From contig RQTK01000177.1 of the NCBI GenBank assembly GCA_003991915.1, forward strand, positions 316,908 to 380,907: DNA of 64,000 nucleotides, written 5' to 3'. This DNA comes from Elysia chlorotica (taxonomy: Eukaryota; Mollusca; Gastropoda; Plakobranchidae). A program made the translations under genes and the position numbers. Position 1 is the stretch's first letter, and each line of letters begins with the position of its first letter. Below are positions 55,701 to 64,000 of this stretch, in pieces. The notes under the pieces were generated by a model, which worked only from the letters and a program-made list of their open reading frames with translations, was not told where the DNA came from and did not search any database.

Positions 55701-58700
55701 TAGACTTGTTTGTCTCTGCTGGGTAAGACTAAAAAAAGAAATGAAAAAGAAAAAAGAAAAAACTGAAGTCAAACTCTTAGGTCTTTAACCTTTTCGCATA
55801 GGCTTGTTGCTTGTGTTTTGGTAATTATTTACAAAAGGTTAAAGCTTATCACGCGACAATTTAATTTCGCACGGCATATTAACGTCTCATCATATCCTAT
55901 TTTTACTCAAATTTCTTGCATTTACACTCAAATGTTAGAAGTTTTCTTTATATACTTCACTTTCGTTAAGGTCTAAGCATTTTAACTTCACAGGAACCAA
56001 ATGTTGATGGTCATAACAAGGCTAGGGATGGAAAAAACAAAAAAAAATGTATTTTGTTGTTTTGCGAAATGCAGATTTTATCCTACATAGATCTAGATCT
56101 AGAACTGGATCTTACTAGTGCCTCCCCTACCGCTATCCTAAACAACTCATGAACAGAAGGAGCTAGATTCTAGATTTGGATCTAGATCTATATCTATGTA
56201 GGATTTAGATAGAAAGAAAGGTACATAATAATAGAAGCAAATAGCAAAAAAAACCACAAAAAAAAAAACAGATTATATCCTACATAGATCTGAATCTAGA
56301 TCTAGATCTTACTAGTGCCTCTCCTACCGCTATCCTAAACAACTCATGAACAGAAGGAGCACTAGTAAGATCTAGATCTAGATCTAGATCTATATCTATG
56401 TAGGATTTAGATAGAAAGAAAGGTAGACAATAATAGAAGCAAATAGCAAAAAAAACAAACAACAGATTATATCCTACATAGATCTAGATTTAGATCTAAA
56501 TCTAGATCTAGATCTTACTAGTGCCTCCCCTAAACAACTCATGAACAGAATTAGCACTAGTAAGATCTAGATCTAGATAGAAAGAAAGGAAGGAAGGAAG
56601 GTAGATAGATAGATAGATAGATAGATAATAATAGAAGCAAATAGCAAAAAAAACAAACAACAGATTATATCCTAAATCTAGATCTAGATCTTACTAGTGC
56701 CTCCCCTAAACAACTCATGAACAGAATTAGCACTAGTAAGATGTAGATCTAGATGTAGACCTAGATAGAAAGAAAGGAAGGAAGGGATAGATAGATACTA
56801 ATAGAAGCAAATAGCAAAAAACAAACAAACAAAACAAAAAACAGAGTACTGCAGATTTCCAAGAAATCCCATAACTCTGCCATCCCTGTGCGTATTCAAA
56901 ATAAGTATCATTATCACAATGAAATCTTACCTTTAGACTTGTTTGTCTCTGCTGGGTAGGACTAAAAAAAGAAATGAAGAGAGAAAAAAAAACTGAAGTC
57001 AAACTCTTAGGTCTTAACCTTTTCACATCGGCTTGTTGCTCATGTTTTTGATAATTATTTTTTAAATTTACAAAAGGTTAAAGCTTTGATATTTATTATT
57101 TTGAAATGAAAAGTGGGGATTAATTGATATTTCTAAAAACGTTTTAGATACAATTTAGTTTATAAATTTTCTCAGACGCAAGAAAAAAAACATGTGTTAT
57201 TTGAAGAACATTAAAAAAAAAAGACAAAAAAGTCATGCAATTGCTTTCTAAATCTAAAATAATAATATGAAAAGAAAGATATAAAATTTAAAACAAAAGA
57301 ACTAAAACAAAAATCCTCCTACCTGGGTAGGGGGCAGCACGCTGTCATCATTATTGTTCTCTACATCGGCCGCACTGATATTGCCCTTGCCTTGAGCTGT
57401 CTCTAGCGCAGTCTCATCCGTGACGTCATACTTCAGCATGAGAGATTCCGACCCTTCTGTGTCAGACCCAGATTCCGCCACGGTGTCAATCTGGCAGAAA
57501 ACACACAGGAAGTAAATAAGTGCAATGTTTTAGTCACTCATATTCCTCAAAACAGATCATAGAAGATAAATGAATCATCACAAGTTGGTAGCTTTAAAAA
57601 AACATGGCTTCGTGATCTTCTTTTCACAAGAATCATTTTTTAATATTTAATCTGATAGTAGAAGGACAAAATCAAATCTTCAAACTTCTCTTCAGGTTTA
57701 GCATCTCCCATAACTCAAGAAGAGGGTTGCCCTAGACTTGGCGGATCACATTATACTGAATCCGCCAGAGCAAGGACTCAAATCATAGACCTCCAGTCCT
57801 ACAATTAAAGCCAATGCTCTAACAAAACCCTGTTTGTTGGCAAATTCTTACCTCATTAGCGATTTCGTATACACATTTAACATCAGCCAATGTAATTTCC
57901 TCTTTGTTCTTCAATTCATAGCGAACTTCAGGGCTCAAGAAAAGCTGGTACAAAAGATAATATAAGCAACACAATTTTAAAACCCAAAAAAGTTTTGTAA
58001 ACAGGGTTTTTTAAAAGAGATTTTAGATCTTTATTAATATTTTTTTTTATAGACTGCCTAAGATTTCTGTGCGCTTTGATTGAAATGGAAAACTAAGCCT
58101 GTGATCTTTTTAGATTTTGACTATTATTCATAATTCAAAAAATAAAATAAAATGACAAATATCTTATTTCCTTTTTAAAATGCTCATATAATCATACTCA
58201 ACCCATTTAAAAGTAAAAGTCATAGATTTTTTTTTTTTGAACATTACAATTAAAAATCAACATAATTAATCTAAATTTGAGTTAAGCAAGATTTCAGTAT
58301 GCATACAATGACAGAATTTGACAGCTTTTGTTTTTCAACTTGTTTACCCTTCCTCTTCTCGTTTTATTGCGACTGCCCTTATCAAAGATCATGTGCACAT
58401 CACCAACAATCTGTATACAGGCATGCTCTTTAGATAAAGACTGAGGAAAAAATAAGAGGACTTTCATTGATATAGTGATTTTTTTTTTCAGTGATTGATA
58501 TATTCACAGCTCTTCTCTGTGAATATCAGTATTGTATGTTTAAATTATAATGAAAAAAAAAAAATTGGATATACAAAAGGTACAGCAATAGAATAGAGAA
58601 TCATGACTGAAGTGACCTTAAAAGTACAGAAAAGGTGTTTGCCAAGGATATTAAATTTGCCCTTTACCATATGAGTGGTTACAAAAAAGCAAATAAAAAA

Positions 58701-61700
58701 AAATAGAATCCATTTTTCCATTTCCCTGCCCTCTATTTAAATTTAACTAAGAAGAAAGTTTTTTACGGCATACCTTTGAGGGGATATGTACATGACATGT
58801 CTCTTGGCTGCGGCCGATAATATTGTCTCCTGATAAGAATGGAAAAAAAACTTGAGCAACTGCTTTAAGCCACCAAAGACGCTTATTTATTACAGTTATC
58901 AACTATCACGATTCTCTGAGCATGCAGTTGTCCAATAATAACATTTCCTATTTGTGATGAAAATTTGAAGTTCATAATCTTTAATTGCCAATCATCAAGT
59001 ACAAAGGGGTTTATCTAAAACCTGCACATTTGGAAACAATCTTTCTACAAAAACAGTTATACGGCTCATTTTCAAAAGAGATAATTCAAATTATGAAGGC
59101 TAGGGAACACCTGTTGTTTCTCTCTATCAGCAGGTACCGCTCAACCAATGCAAGTTATCACAAAATGGTACACTGTAATCTACAACATTAATTGGATCCC
59201 CATTTTCCTGCACAGTTAGGTTACAGATGTGCACGTGCTCATGAGGAAAAATGGTGGGGATTATCGATGTCAAAATTGTTCATCTTCCCACTTCCCTGCT
59301 TTGTCCTAGACCTCAAATATAAAATAGTGATATCAGAACAAACAAAACAACGTCTTCAAACCATCATATGGCCATGAGCCTTACCTCAACTTTGTCTCTC
59401 TTAAGACCCAAAAACATATAATGTATTTTTTTGTTATCTCTATGTTTTACATAAATATCAATTTTAAAAGGCTATGTTTTACATAAAAAACAATTTTGAA
59501 AGGCTGGCATTTCATCATTGGGCTAGCAGTGTGGCATATCTGAGAGATATAACATTCAACAATAGAATATCAATGTGTTTGTTAGATCACTATCTATCTA
59601 TTGTGATGTTATCTCATTAAGCGTGCTGCGCCACTGACTGCCTCGTCATGAGAAAACTACAGGCCCTGCGCTCGGCTACTTCACTGACTTAGCACTTTGA
59701 AGTGACTGACAATGGTAGAGGGCCTTAATTTATCCTTCCGTTTCATATCACATGAGAAACTCGTGAATGGGTGTATAGGCTCTTAAAATATCAACCAATG
59801 AAATCAATTCAATATTTGTTTGGCAGATTCTCGACCTCCAACTCACCTCACATTATGAAGGTTATATCACTGATTATAACCTGAATCTCTAAGAAAGGAA
59901 AGTGCTAAGGAAGGAGCAAAATATACCCCTTAAAGAACTTAAGTAACCTAGCTGTGTTTAGCCCTGTGTATAAAGATGGTTAGACCATTGATGTAGGGGA
60001 AGAAAGTGATGAAAGCCACGCTTTAACTGATTCACATACGAGTGTCAAACGCCACCTCACCGAGACACAAAGACAAACACACACTGATCTGAAAGAGGTG
60101 CTGACCACATAGCACATTGCATTCCATTCTGTTCTGCTCTTGTGACTGTGGGCTTGTAATTGCAAATGGCTCACTTTAAACTGTACCGAGTTTATTTGTG
60201 TAGTAGGTCGATAAATACTGTGACTGACTGTGCTTCACTGATAGTGTTTGATTATTACCTCTTCTGTCGTGGTCTGTGTTGGCAAGCAGACGGTGCGATA
60301 TTCGACTGGTGTCCGAAAATATTATCTGATGTTTTTCTAAAAATTTGTGGGATGTAAATCTAACTAATTATTATAAGCATTGGCTCGGTTGTAGCAAGAA
60401 GATAGCTTAGTGGCATAGGAGGTCAAAAGTTTGATCCTCAGATGTTATTTCCATTTCTGTATTGTAGAATTTTCGATTGGGGCTACAAGGGTTCTAAATG
60501 CTTACCCTTTCAGTCAGGAGAAACACAGGAGAAATTTTGTTCCATGTAAAAAAGGATTTGAACTGAAACATATCACACTCAAAGCTATATTTAAAATTAA
60601 ATATTTTAATTGTGATCACTTGCTGGAAAGAAAGTAATAACTGGCTTCTCCTATATTCCCCCCACACAAAAATAATAAACGATGATTAAAAAGAAGGAAA
60701 AAAAAAAACTAAGATAGTGAAATCAACCAACTTCTCTAAGCAGTAGAAATATATAGTTTTATGAACTAGAAATAATAATAAAATATCAGCAATATCTGCA
60801 CAACACTAAGAGCAAGAGCAAAACTTAATCAGATGAACAGTACTGCCACACCCCATTTATTTCACACCCAGTCACTTGTGCCAACTGGCCGTTCGAAGCA
60901 CTTCTTAAAAGCTTGGTTTAATTGTATAAAATAAAAAGACACTCCCGTAGAATTTGCACTCGTAACAAAGGAATAAATGAATCTTTTCGTTAATTACTTT
61001 TGTAATAACAAAAAATGACCATTTGATAACAACGCAACAATTTCACAACCAATTTGCTGCAAATTTTGGCTTTTTTTTTCTATTAGTGAGTATTTCTACT
61101 TCAATTCAGACAATCTTGCTCTTTAGCCTCTTTTCTCTTAATTTAATGAGTATTTCTACTTCAATTCAAGCAATCTTGCTCTCTATATTTGGGCTCTTGG
61201 TTTAGATTTATAGAAAAGGTATCAAATATCATAAAAATAAATTTAAAGACTTAATCTCATATTTTTTCTTGATTCAAATTTAAATTCAAGGTGTATATTT
61301 CCGAGGTTATTTAAGGTTTGTAAATGTATACAAAGCTTACCCTCATAAAGTGGGTAGGATGTCTCATTTAAGCCTTTCTGTAAAGGAACTTTCAGAAAAC
61401 TAACCTGGTGAGAGAAAAAAAATCCATTAGTTTTAGTGACTTCTAGTATCAAATTCTTATGCTTTGGTTGATCCTAAAGATGATACAAGAGTACAAATTT
61501 AATCTGAGTTTAAAAAGGGAGGGGGTAACCACTTTTAAAAATGTGTTAGTAGGCTGGCAGAAATTTTGGTTCACAAACAGGTGGGCCTGTTTAAGGCAAC
61601 CTGAAATTAATTATAAATATGACTGTGATATTGTTACAAAATACTTAACCTTCACTGCCACTTGGCACTTGTGGGTGAAAAACATCAGGGCTGTTAAAAA

Positions 61701-62885
61701 TCTGCATAATTCTTTTTAATGGTGCCAATCTTAAGGGTAAAACCCATTTGTTTTGCGTTACTATCTATATTGTTCATTTCTAAAAAAAAATTATTAAGAG
61801 TCTTTGTGATTTTTTTCCTAACTATATCATGCTTTCCTGAAAGTCAATCTATTTGCGAGGCGAAAAACACCTGTAATACTCGTAAATAAGATTCAGCAAT
61901 GGTTATACTCTCTCTCTACTTCTTTCTCGCTCTCTCCCTCCTGCTCTTTCACTCTATCTCTCTCATGGATGCTACCAAAATCTAACAATATTTTTGGAAC
62001 TTGGTAGTGGATAAAGGGGGGCCACGGTGGCCTTGCCTCTCTGAAGCTGAAAATTTTCAAGGTTTTTGTTCGTATAGATAGAAAAGATAGATAAATATAC
62101 GAGGGCAGGCTGATAAATAAGGGCCGTTTTTGAATAACTTTTTTATTTGAAGGACTACAGAGGCAAGTTACACATCAAATGAAAGCTTAGAGTCTCCCCT
62201 ATCTGATGAACTATCATTTTTCAACATAGTCACCATCGCGTTCAATACAGAGGCACCAGCGTTGTACAAGTTTTAGAAACATCTCAAAGGAAATCACTAT
62301 GAAACCGATGCAGAAGTTGAGGCGGATGTTCGCTCTTGGTGCCGATCCCAGACACCAGAATTCTTCGCCGACGGCATGCGAAAACTTGTACAACGCTGGC
62401 GCCTCTGTATTGAACGCGGTGGTGACTATGTTAAAAAATGATAGTTCATCAGATAGGGGAGACTCTAAGCTTTCATCTGATGTGTAACTTGCCTCTGTAG
62501 TCCTTCAAATAAAAAAGTTATTCAAAAACGGCCCTTATTTATCAGCCTGCCCTCGTATAAATTAACAGACGGAAAAGTAAATTTATAGACTTTTATCTGG
62601 ATCAATAGCTAGATACGCTCATCACATTTCCTGCAATTTCATTATTTGTGTCCTCTTTCATGATCGCTGGGTGAAAAACACCCATGAGTGGCTAATAGTG
62701 ATACAAAAAACTAGTGGCAGTGAAGGTTTAAAAGCAGGCCTTAGTATAAAAGAAATATATGCCAGATAGAAATTTATAATTACAGGCTTTTTATCTCCAT
62801 CAGGTGCTAAGTCATCAGTGTCATCATTGTAGTCTTGATCATCAAGAGCAATAGCTTGAGTCTGGTCAAAGTCATCTGGATCCAT
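34749..62885 (-). CDS. MDC1: Mediator of DNA damage checkpoint protein 1 (MDC1) orthologue, 24 coding exons
   Basis: Exons in reading order: 62784-62885, 61341-61404, 58774-58829, 58348-58440, 57852-57944, 57323-57490, 56931-56961 (or its copy 55698-55728), 54278-54400, 53928-53996, 53143-53285, 52343-52403, 50006-51633, 49011-49201, 48282-48350, 47080-47117, 46469-46633, 45888-45981, 42937-45683, 42422-42607, 41668-41736, 39417-39516, 38652-38807, 37999-38024, 34749-35000. Phases agree everywhere except one extra nucleotide in the 50006-51633 exon. The length is about 2,240 residues (human 2,089). Order: TQAI start motif, FHA (residues about 35-136), SDTE motifs, TQxF/TQxY array, charged region with AT-hook-like motifs and a 10-residue repeat, tandem BRCT (from about 2026). 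MDC1 is a nuclear adaptor that binds gamma-H2AX at DNA breaks and recruits NBS1 and RNF8; these roles are known for the family, not shown here. The BRCT residues T2031, R2066 and K2069 match human T1898, R1933 and K1936 in spacing. Confidence 0.93.
35487..35665 (-). mobile_element. tRNA-derived SINE (family B), minus orientation
   Basis: On the reverse strand GACTCAAGTGGCAGAGCG (A-box-like) and TAGTTCGAAAT (B-box-like) head a body that includes CTAAGTCTACGAAGTAG and GAGGCAGTCAAATGGCAAG. Related body sequence recurs at about 59620-59730. It lies in the last MDC1 intron. Confidence 0.6.
36186..36357 (-). pseudogene. piggyBac-like transposase N-terminal fragment
   Basis: ATG at 36357 reads MNGRSKRLTAEQAIELFRTL, then an acidic Ser/Asp stretch (DEDSDSSSDDE), and is lost after SPSRW. 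Basic-LTAEEAL followed by Asp/Ser runs is typical of piggyBac-derived N-termini. It is short, so the call is tentative. It sits in the last MDC1 intron. Confidence 0.4.
36560..36621. repeat. GC-rich perfect hairpin (18-bp arms, 26-nt loop)
   Basis: CGGACGGTGGGAGCGTCC (36560-36577) and its exact reverse complement (36604-36621) flank a 26-nt loop. A TTAA lies at 36637-36640. Its position just upstream of the piggyBac-like fragment suggests a terminal structure of that element. Confidence 0.7.
38335..38556 (+). mobile_element. tRNA-derived SINE (family A), plus orientation
   Basis: Shares CCTACTGGTTGGGTA, TTGTGTGTGGCAGCACATAA, TTAGTCTTGGAGACAGTCCA, ACAATATAGCTTATATACTG and a CAACTCAACTC end with the copy at 24256. 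It ends about 95 nt downstream of the MDC1 exon at 38652-38807, on the opposite strand. Confidence 0.8.
40176..41360 (+). pseudogene. CR1/L2-like LINE, 3' part, decayed
   Basis: Reverse transcriptase motifs are readable: GVPQGSVLG, then a YADD-like FYSDDNKMY, and further on LHWLPVQKRIKYKI. Frames are broken by stops and indels. The 3' end carries AAAGCGCATGGAGC and GCACTGTATAAAAATTATGC before TTATTATTAA, typical of L2/CR1-type tails. It lies in an MDC1 intron on the opposite strand. Confidence 0.75.
42937..45683 (-). other. MDC1: MDC1 largest exon: AT-hook-like motifs and 10-residue repeat
   Basis: 2,747 nt encode about 915 residues of alternating acidic and basic low-complexity sequence. 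Motifs such as RKGRRGRPSIK, KTRGRGRGRKS, QRKRGRKST and ARRGRKSKKA resemble AT-hooks or nuclear basic patches. About 13 units of a 10-residue repeat, ESGPKSEETK, lie at roughly 44565-44930. This exon takes the place held by the PST repeat region in vertebrate MDC1. Confidence 0.9.
44565..44930 (-). repeat. 30-bp coding minisatellite in MDC1
   Basis: The plus strand shows GGACCACTTTCTTTAGTTTC plus TTCTGATTTT repeated every 30 nt, with one or two shorter units. All steps keep the reading frame, and the acidic/Lys consensus is conserved. Confidence 0.9.
50006..53285 (-). other. MDC1: MDC1 TQ-motif exons
   Basis: Three exons (53143-53285, 52343-52403, 50006-51633) carry an array of TQ motifs, mostly PTQ or ATQ plus an aromatic residue: ATQAY, PTQAF, TQSF, ATQVF, ATQIF, KTQVF, PTQLF, PTQDF, PTQVF, several PTQAY, ATQPF and PTQKY. 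In vertebrate MDC1, ATM phosphorylates TQxF sites, which then bind the FHA domain of RNF8. Acidic runs separate the motifs. Confidence 0.88.
50074..50100 (-). other. MDC1: Probable 1-nt frameshift in the MDC1 TQ exon
   Basis: The frame entering the exon ends MAKASTE-stop at about 50075, just after ATQPFDND. The +1 frame continues at once with SDGPTQKYNLAVEEAPE, reaches the donor at 50005 in phase 2 and joins exon 49011-49201 in frame. The four-base A run at 50090-50093 (minus strand) is a likely indel site. Confidence 0.8.
55698..55728 (-). other. MDC1: Second copy of the 31-nt MDC1 microexon
   Basis: Encodes SYPAETNKSK plus one base, as does 56931-56961, with only a synonymous change (TCT versus TCC). 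Both have an acceptor TTTTTTTAG and a good donor (GTGAGA here, GTAAGA in the other). Using both in one mRNA would shift the frame and stop within the second copy. Confidence 0.8.
56060..56840. repeat. About 195-bp tandem repeat (4 units), each a long hairpin
   Basis: Units start TCCTACATAGATC at 56081, 56278 and 56472, and as TCCTAAATC at 56670. In each, arms made of TCTAGATC repeats plus CTTACTAGTG pair with CACTAGTAAG plus AGATCTAGATC. The loop holds CTACCGCTATCCTAAACAAC or a shorter form. A linker with GATAGAAAGAAAGG and an A-rich end separates units. Confidence 0.85.
57718..57840 (-). mobile_element. SINE family A fragment, minus orientation
   Basis: GGCGGATCACATTATACTGA and a degenerate B-box-like GACTCAAATCATAGACC in reverse orientation match the family head. 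It lies 12 nt from the MDC1 exon 57852-57944. Confidence 0.5.
57852..61404 (-). other. MDC1: MDC1 FHA-domain exons
   Basis: Exons 61341-61404, 58774-58829, 58348-58440 and 57852-57944 encode VSFLKVPLQKGLNETSYPLY, then DNIIGRSQETCHVHIPSK, SLSKEHACIQIV, FDKGSRNKTRRG and ITLADVKCVYEI. The FHA signature residues are all present: Gly-Arg (R62), Ser-x-x-His and the final Asn (SRNKT). Confidence 0.92.
59620..59800. mobile_element. SINE family B body fragment
   Basis: GACTGCCTCGTCATGAGAAAACTAC, GGCTACTTCACTGACTTAGC recalls the body seen at 35500-35580 (GACTGCCTCTCTGTGAAAG, ACTACTTCGTAGACTTAG). The tRNA-like head is not clear. Confidence 0.4.
62100..62555. mobile_element. Palindromic mariner-derived element (two inverted 3' ends)
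   Basis: Two 177-bp arms (62100-62276 and 62379-62555) are near-perfect reverse complements around about 100 nt. Ends are CGAGGGCAGGCTGATAAATA and its complement, with TA on both sides as expected for Tc1/mariner. The right arm and loop code (62289-62441, plus) for the last 50 residues of a mariner transposase (WCRSQTPEFFADGMRKLVQR, then stop). The left arm codes the same C-terminus on the minus strand. No DDE catalytic region is present, so it cannot move itself. Confidence 0.88.
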
Positions 62886-62892
62886 TTAATGT

Positions 62893-63718
62893 CTGATCAG
62901 GATAAAAAGAAATTAAATTGTAGGTTAGGAACTTAGATCTATGCCTCTTGCGGCTTAAATCTTGGCACAATAAATTATAATATTAATTCATCTACAGGTG
63001 TAAGTTCTGTACATAACAAACGAACATACATTTGTTGTCTCAACATTGTGCCCTAAGTTAAAGATCAAAAATTTATCTGCAACAGCAGCTAATTCAATCA
63101 TATCAGGTCTGACAGTACAATTATTGTACTCATTTTACTATTACCAGTACCACACAAAGATACATAGGAGATTATATGGTAAAAGGTTTCTATCTCAATA
63201 CTGTTTTAGGTAGATAGCCTGTAGACAGAAAAGAAGAAAAAATTTACAATGCTGTAAGTTTGATGGAACGCATTTCTACAGATTGTTTCATTCATTTAGA
63301 CTCAACAATAGGTTGTTTTAAAGAATGTTGCACTTACACTTATTTATAAAACCTTTTTCGTAGTTCAATCTAATATCTAGATCTTATAAATTCTAGATAA
63401 GATAATATCTTCATCAATTATTATAACATCTATAATCTGTATATCTATATCTCTTGATCTAATTCTAAGTCTAGATAACATTAGATCTAGCCTAAATCTC
63501 AGATTAGATCTTGATCCAGAGCATATCTTGTCCAGACTATTTAAAATAATAGGCTAGATTCTATTTTAAATTTATATCTAGATCTGAGTAACTCTGATCT
63601 AGATCTATCATCTAGAGTCTAGAATAGATCTAGATCTATCCTCAATAAACAAATGATGATAACCCAAATGATTATCTACTATGAGTACAACTGATTGACA
63701 AAATGAATAATTGTTTAC
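62893..63718. other. MDC1 5' UTR intron with TCTAGATC blocks
   Basis: Acceptor CTGATCAG lies 7 nt upstream of the start ATG, and a donor-like CAGGTAAAC is at 63718-63717. From about 63370 to 63640 the intron is dense in AGATCT/TCTAGA motifs. No coding sequence is seen. Confidence 0.55.
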
Positions 63719-63984
63719 CTGGGCAATAGTTTGAGTTTAAAGCGTTGTTTTAAAGGATAATTTAATTTAGGTAATTTAAGCAAACATGACAAATCCACAG
63801 TCAAACTTTCGGATACGGTAACGGTAAAAGGTTTACTTGTGTTGTTATTTTCTTGATTGCCGCGCTTCGGTTGCTGTGTCGCAGAGTAACCGTTCTTGTG
63901 TGGTACATGTATCATTATTTTACTTGAAGAAGTCACTTTCACACTGATCTTTTTACCTGAGAACTGATGGTCCTTAATTGACAC
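63719..63984 (-). promoter_or_regulatory. MDC1: Candidate MDC1 5' UTR first exon
   Basis: The sequence ends CCCAG|GTAAAC, a good donor, and would join ACATTAAATGG carrying the start codon. It stays open in the frame that meets TAA directly before the MDC1 ATG. The transcription start and the right edge are not visible. Confidence 0.45.
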
Positions 63985-64000
63985 AGGATCCTTTTTTTTT

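Larger units (their letters stand above)
55617..57085. repeat. Duplicated 235-bp segment containing an MDC1 microexon
   Basis: About 55617-55850 and 56849-57085 are direct copies roughly 1,232 nt apart. Each carries CTGCAGATTTCCAAGAAATC, CATCCCTGTGCGTATTCAAA, the microexon, and AACTGAAGTCAAACTCTTAG. The array of palindromic units at 56060-56840 lies between them. Confidence 0.88.

Noticed and set aside
56280..56462. Minus-strand frame with VHELFRIAVGEAL
   Set aside because: It lies inside the palindromic tandem array; the slight likeness to the piggyBac-like ELFRTLGDE segment is too short to use.

Overview
The window is eukaryotic nuclear DNA from a repeat-rich, AT-rich animal genome. Multi-exon genes with GT-AG introns, long AG/CT, GATA, GTA and GAT microsatellites, tRNA-derived SINEs and decayed LINE and mariner copies all point to an invertebrate. 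The mix (FRRS1-like and Reeler proteins, an invertebrate MDC1, tRNA SINEs, dispersed TCTAGATCTAGATC blocks) looks most like a mollusc, probably a gastropod. The species is inference. Two assembly gaps lie inside microsatellites.

Layout. (1) 427-4487, plus: last five exons of a ferric-chelate-reductase-like gene, encoding the C-terminal cytochrome b561 membrane domain; the gene starts left of the window. (2) 4488-11730: 3' flank, a SINE, microsatellites and a 627-nt gap. (3) 11731-18199, plus: a secreted Reeler-domain gene of four exons whose promoter and first exon are tandemly duplicated and whose last exon is a long Asn/Ser/Pro-rich tail. (4) 18200-23034: duplicated 3' flank with GAT arrays, more microsatellites, a 9-nt gap and no gene seen. 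(5) 23035-26994, plus: a complete five-exon gene for a 338-residue trypsin-like peptidase that resembles FAM111. (6) about 27656-31638, plus: a multi-pass membrane protein of unknown function, 5' end unresolved. (7) 31639-34748: intergenic space between convergent genes. (8) 34749-62885, minus, with a 5' UTR exon at about 63719: a complete 24-exon orthologue of MDC1, the DNA-damage checkpoint mediator.

The MDC1 model is the strongest result. All exon phases agree across 24 exons except for one nucleotide inside exon 12, giving about 2,240 residues. In order it has an N-terminal TQAI motif, an FHA domain, SDTE motifs, an array of TQxF/TQxY motifs, a long basic/acidic region with AT-hook-like motifs and a 10-residue repeat, and tandem BRCT domains. 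The three phosphoserine-binding residues of the BRCT pair are present with the same spacing as in human MDC1. Its 31-nt seventh exon is present twice, about 1.2 kb apart, around a tandem array of palindromic repeats. Since 31 is not a multiple of 3, the two copies can only be used alternatively.

The introns host a CR1/L2-type LINE, SINE copies, a piggyBac-like N-terminal fragment, and a palindrome built from two 3' ends of a mariner element. I see no operon logic linking the genes. The b561 tail and the Reeler gene next to it both carry parts of the Reeler-DOMON-b561 family architecture, which suggests a broken tandem paralogue.
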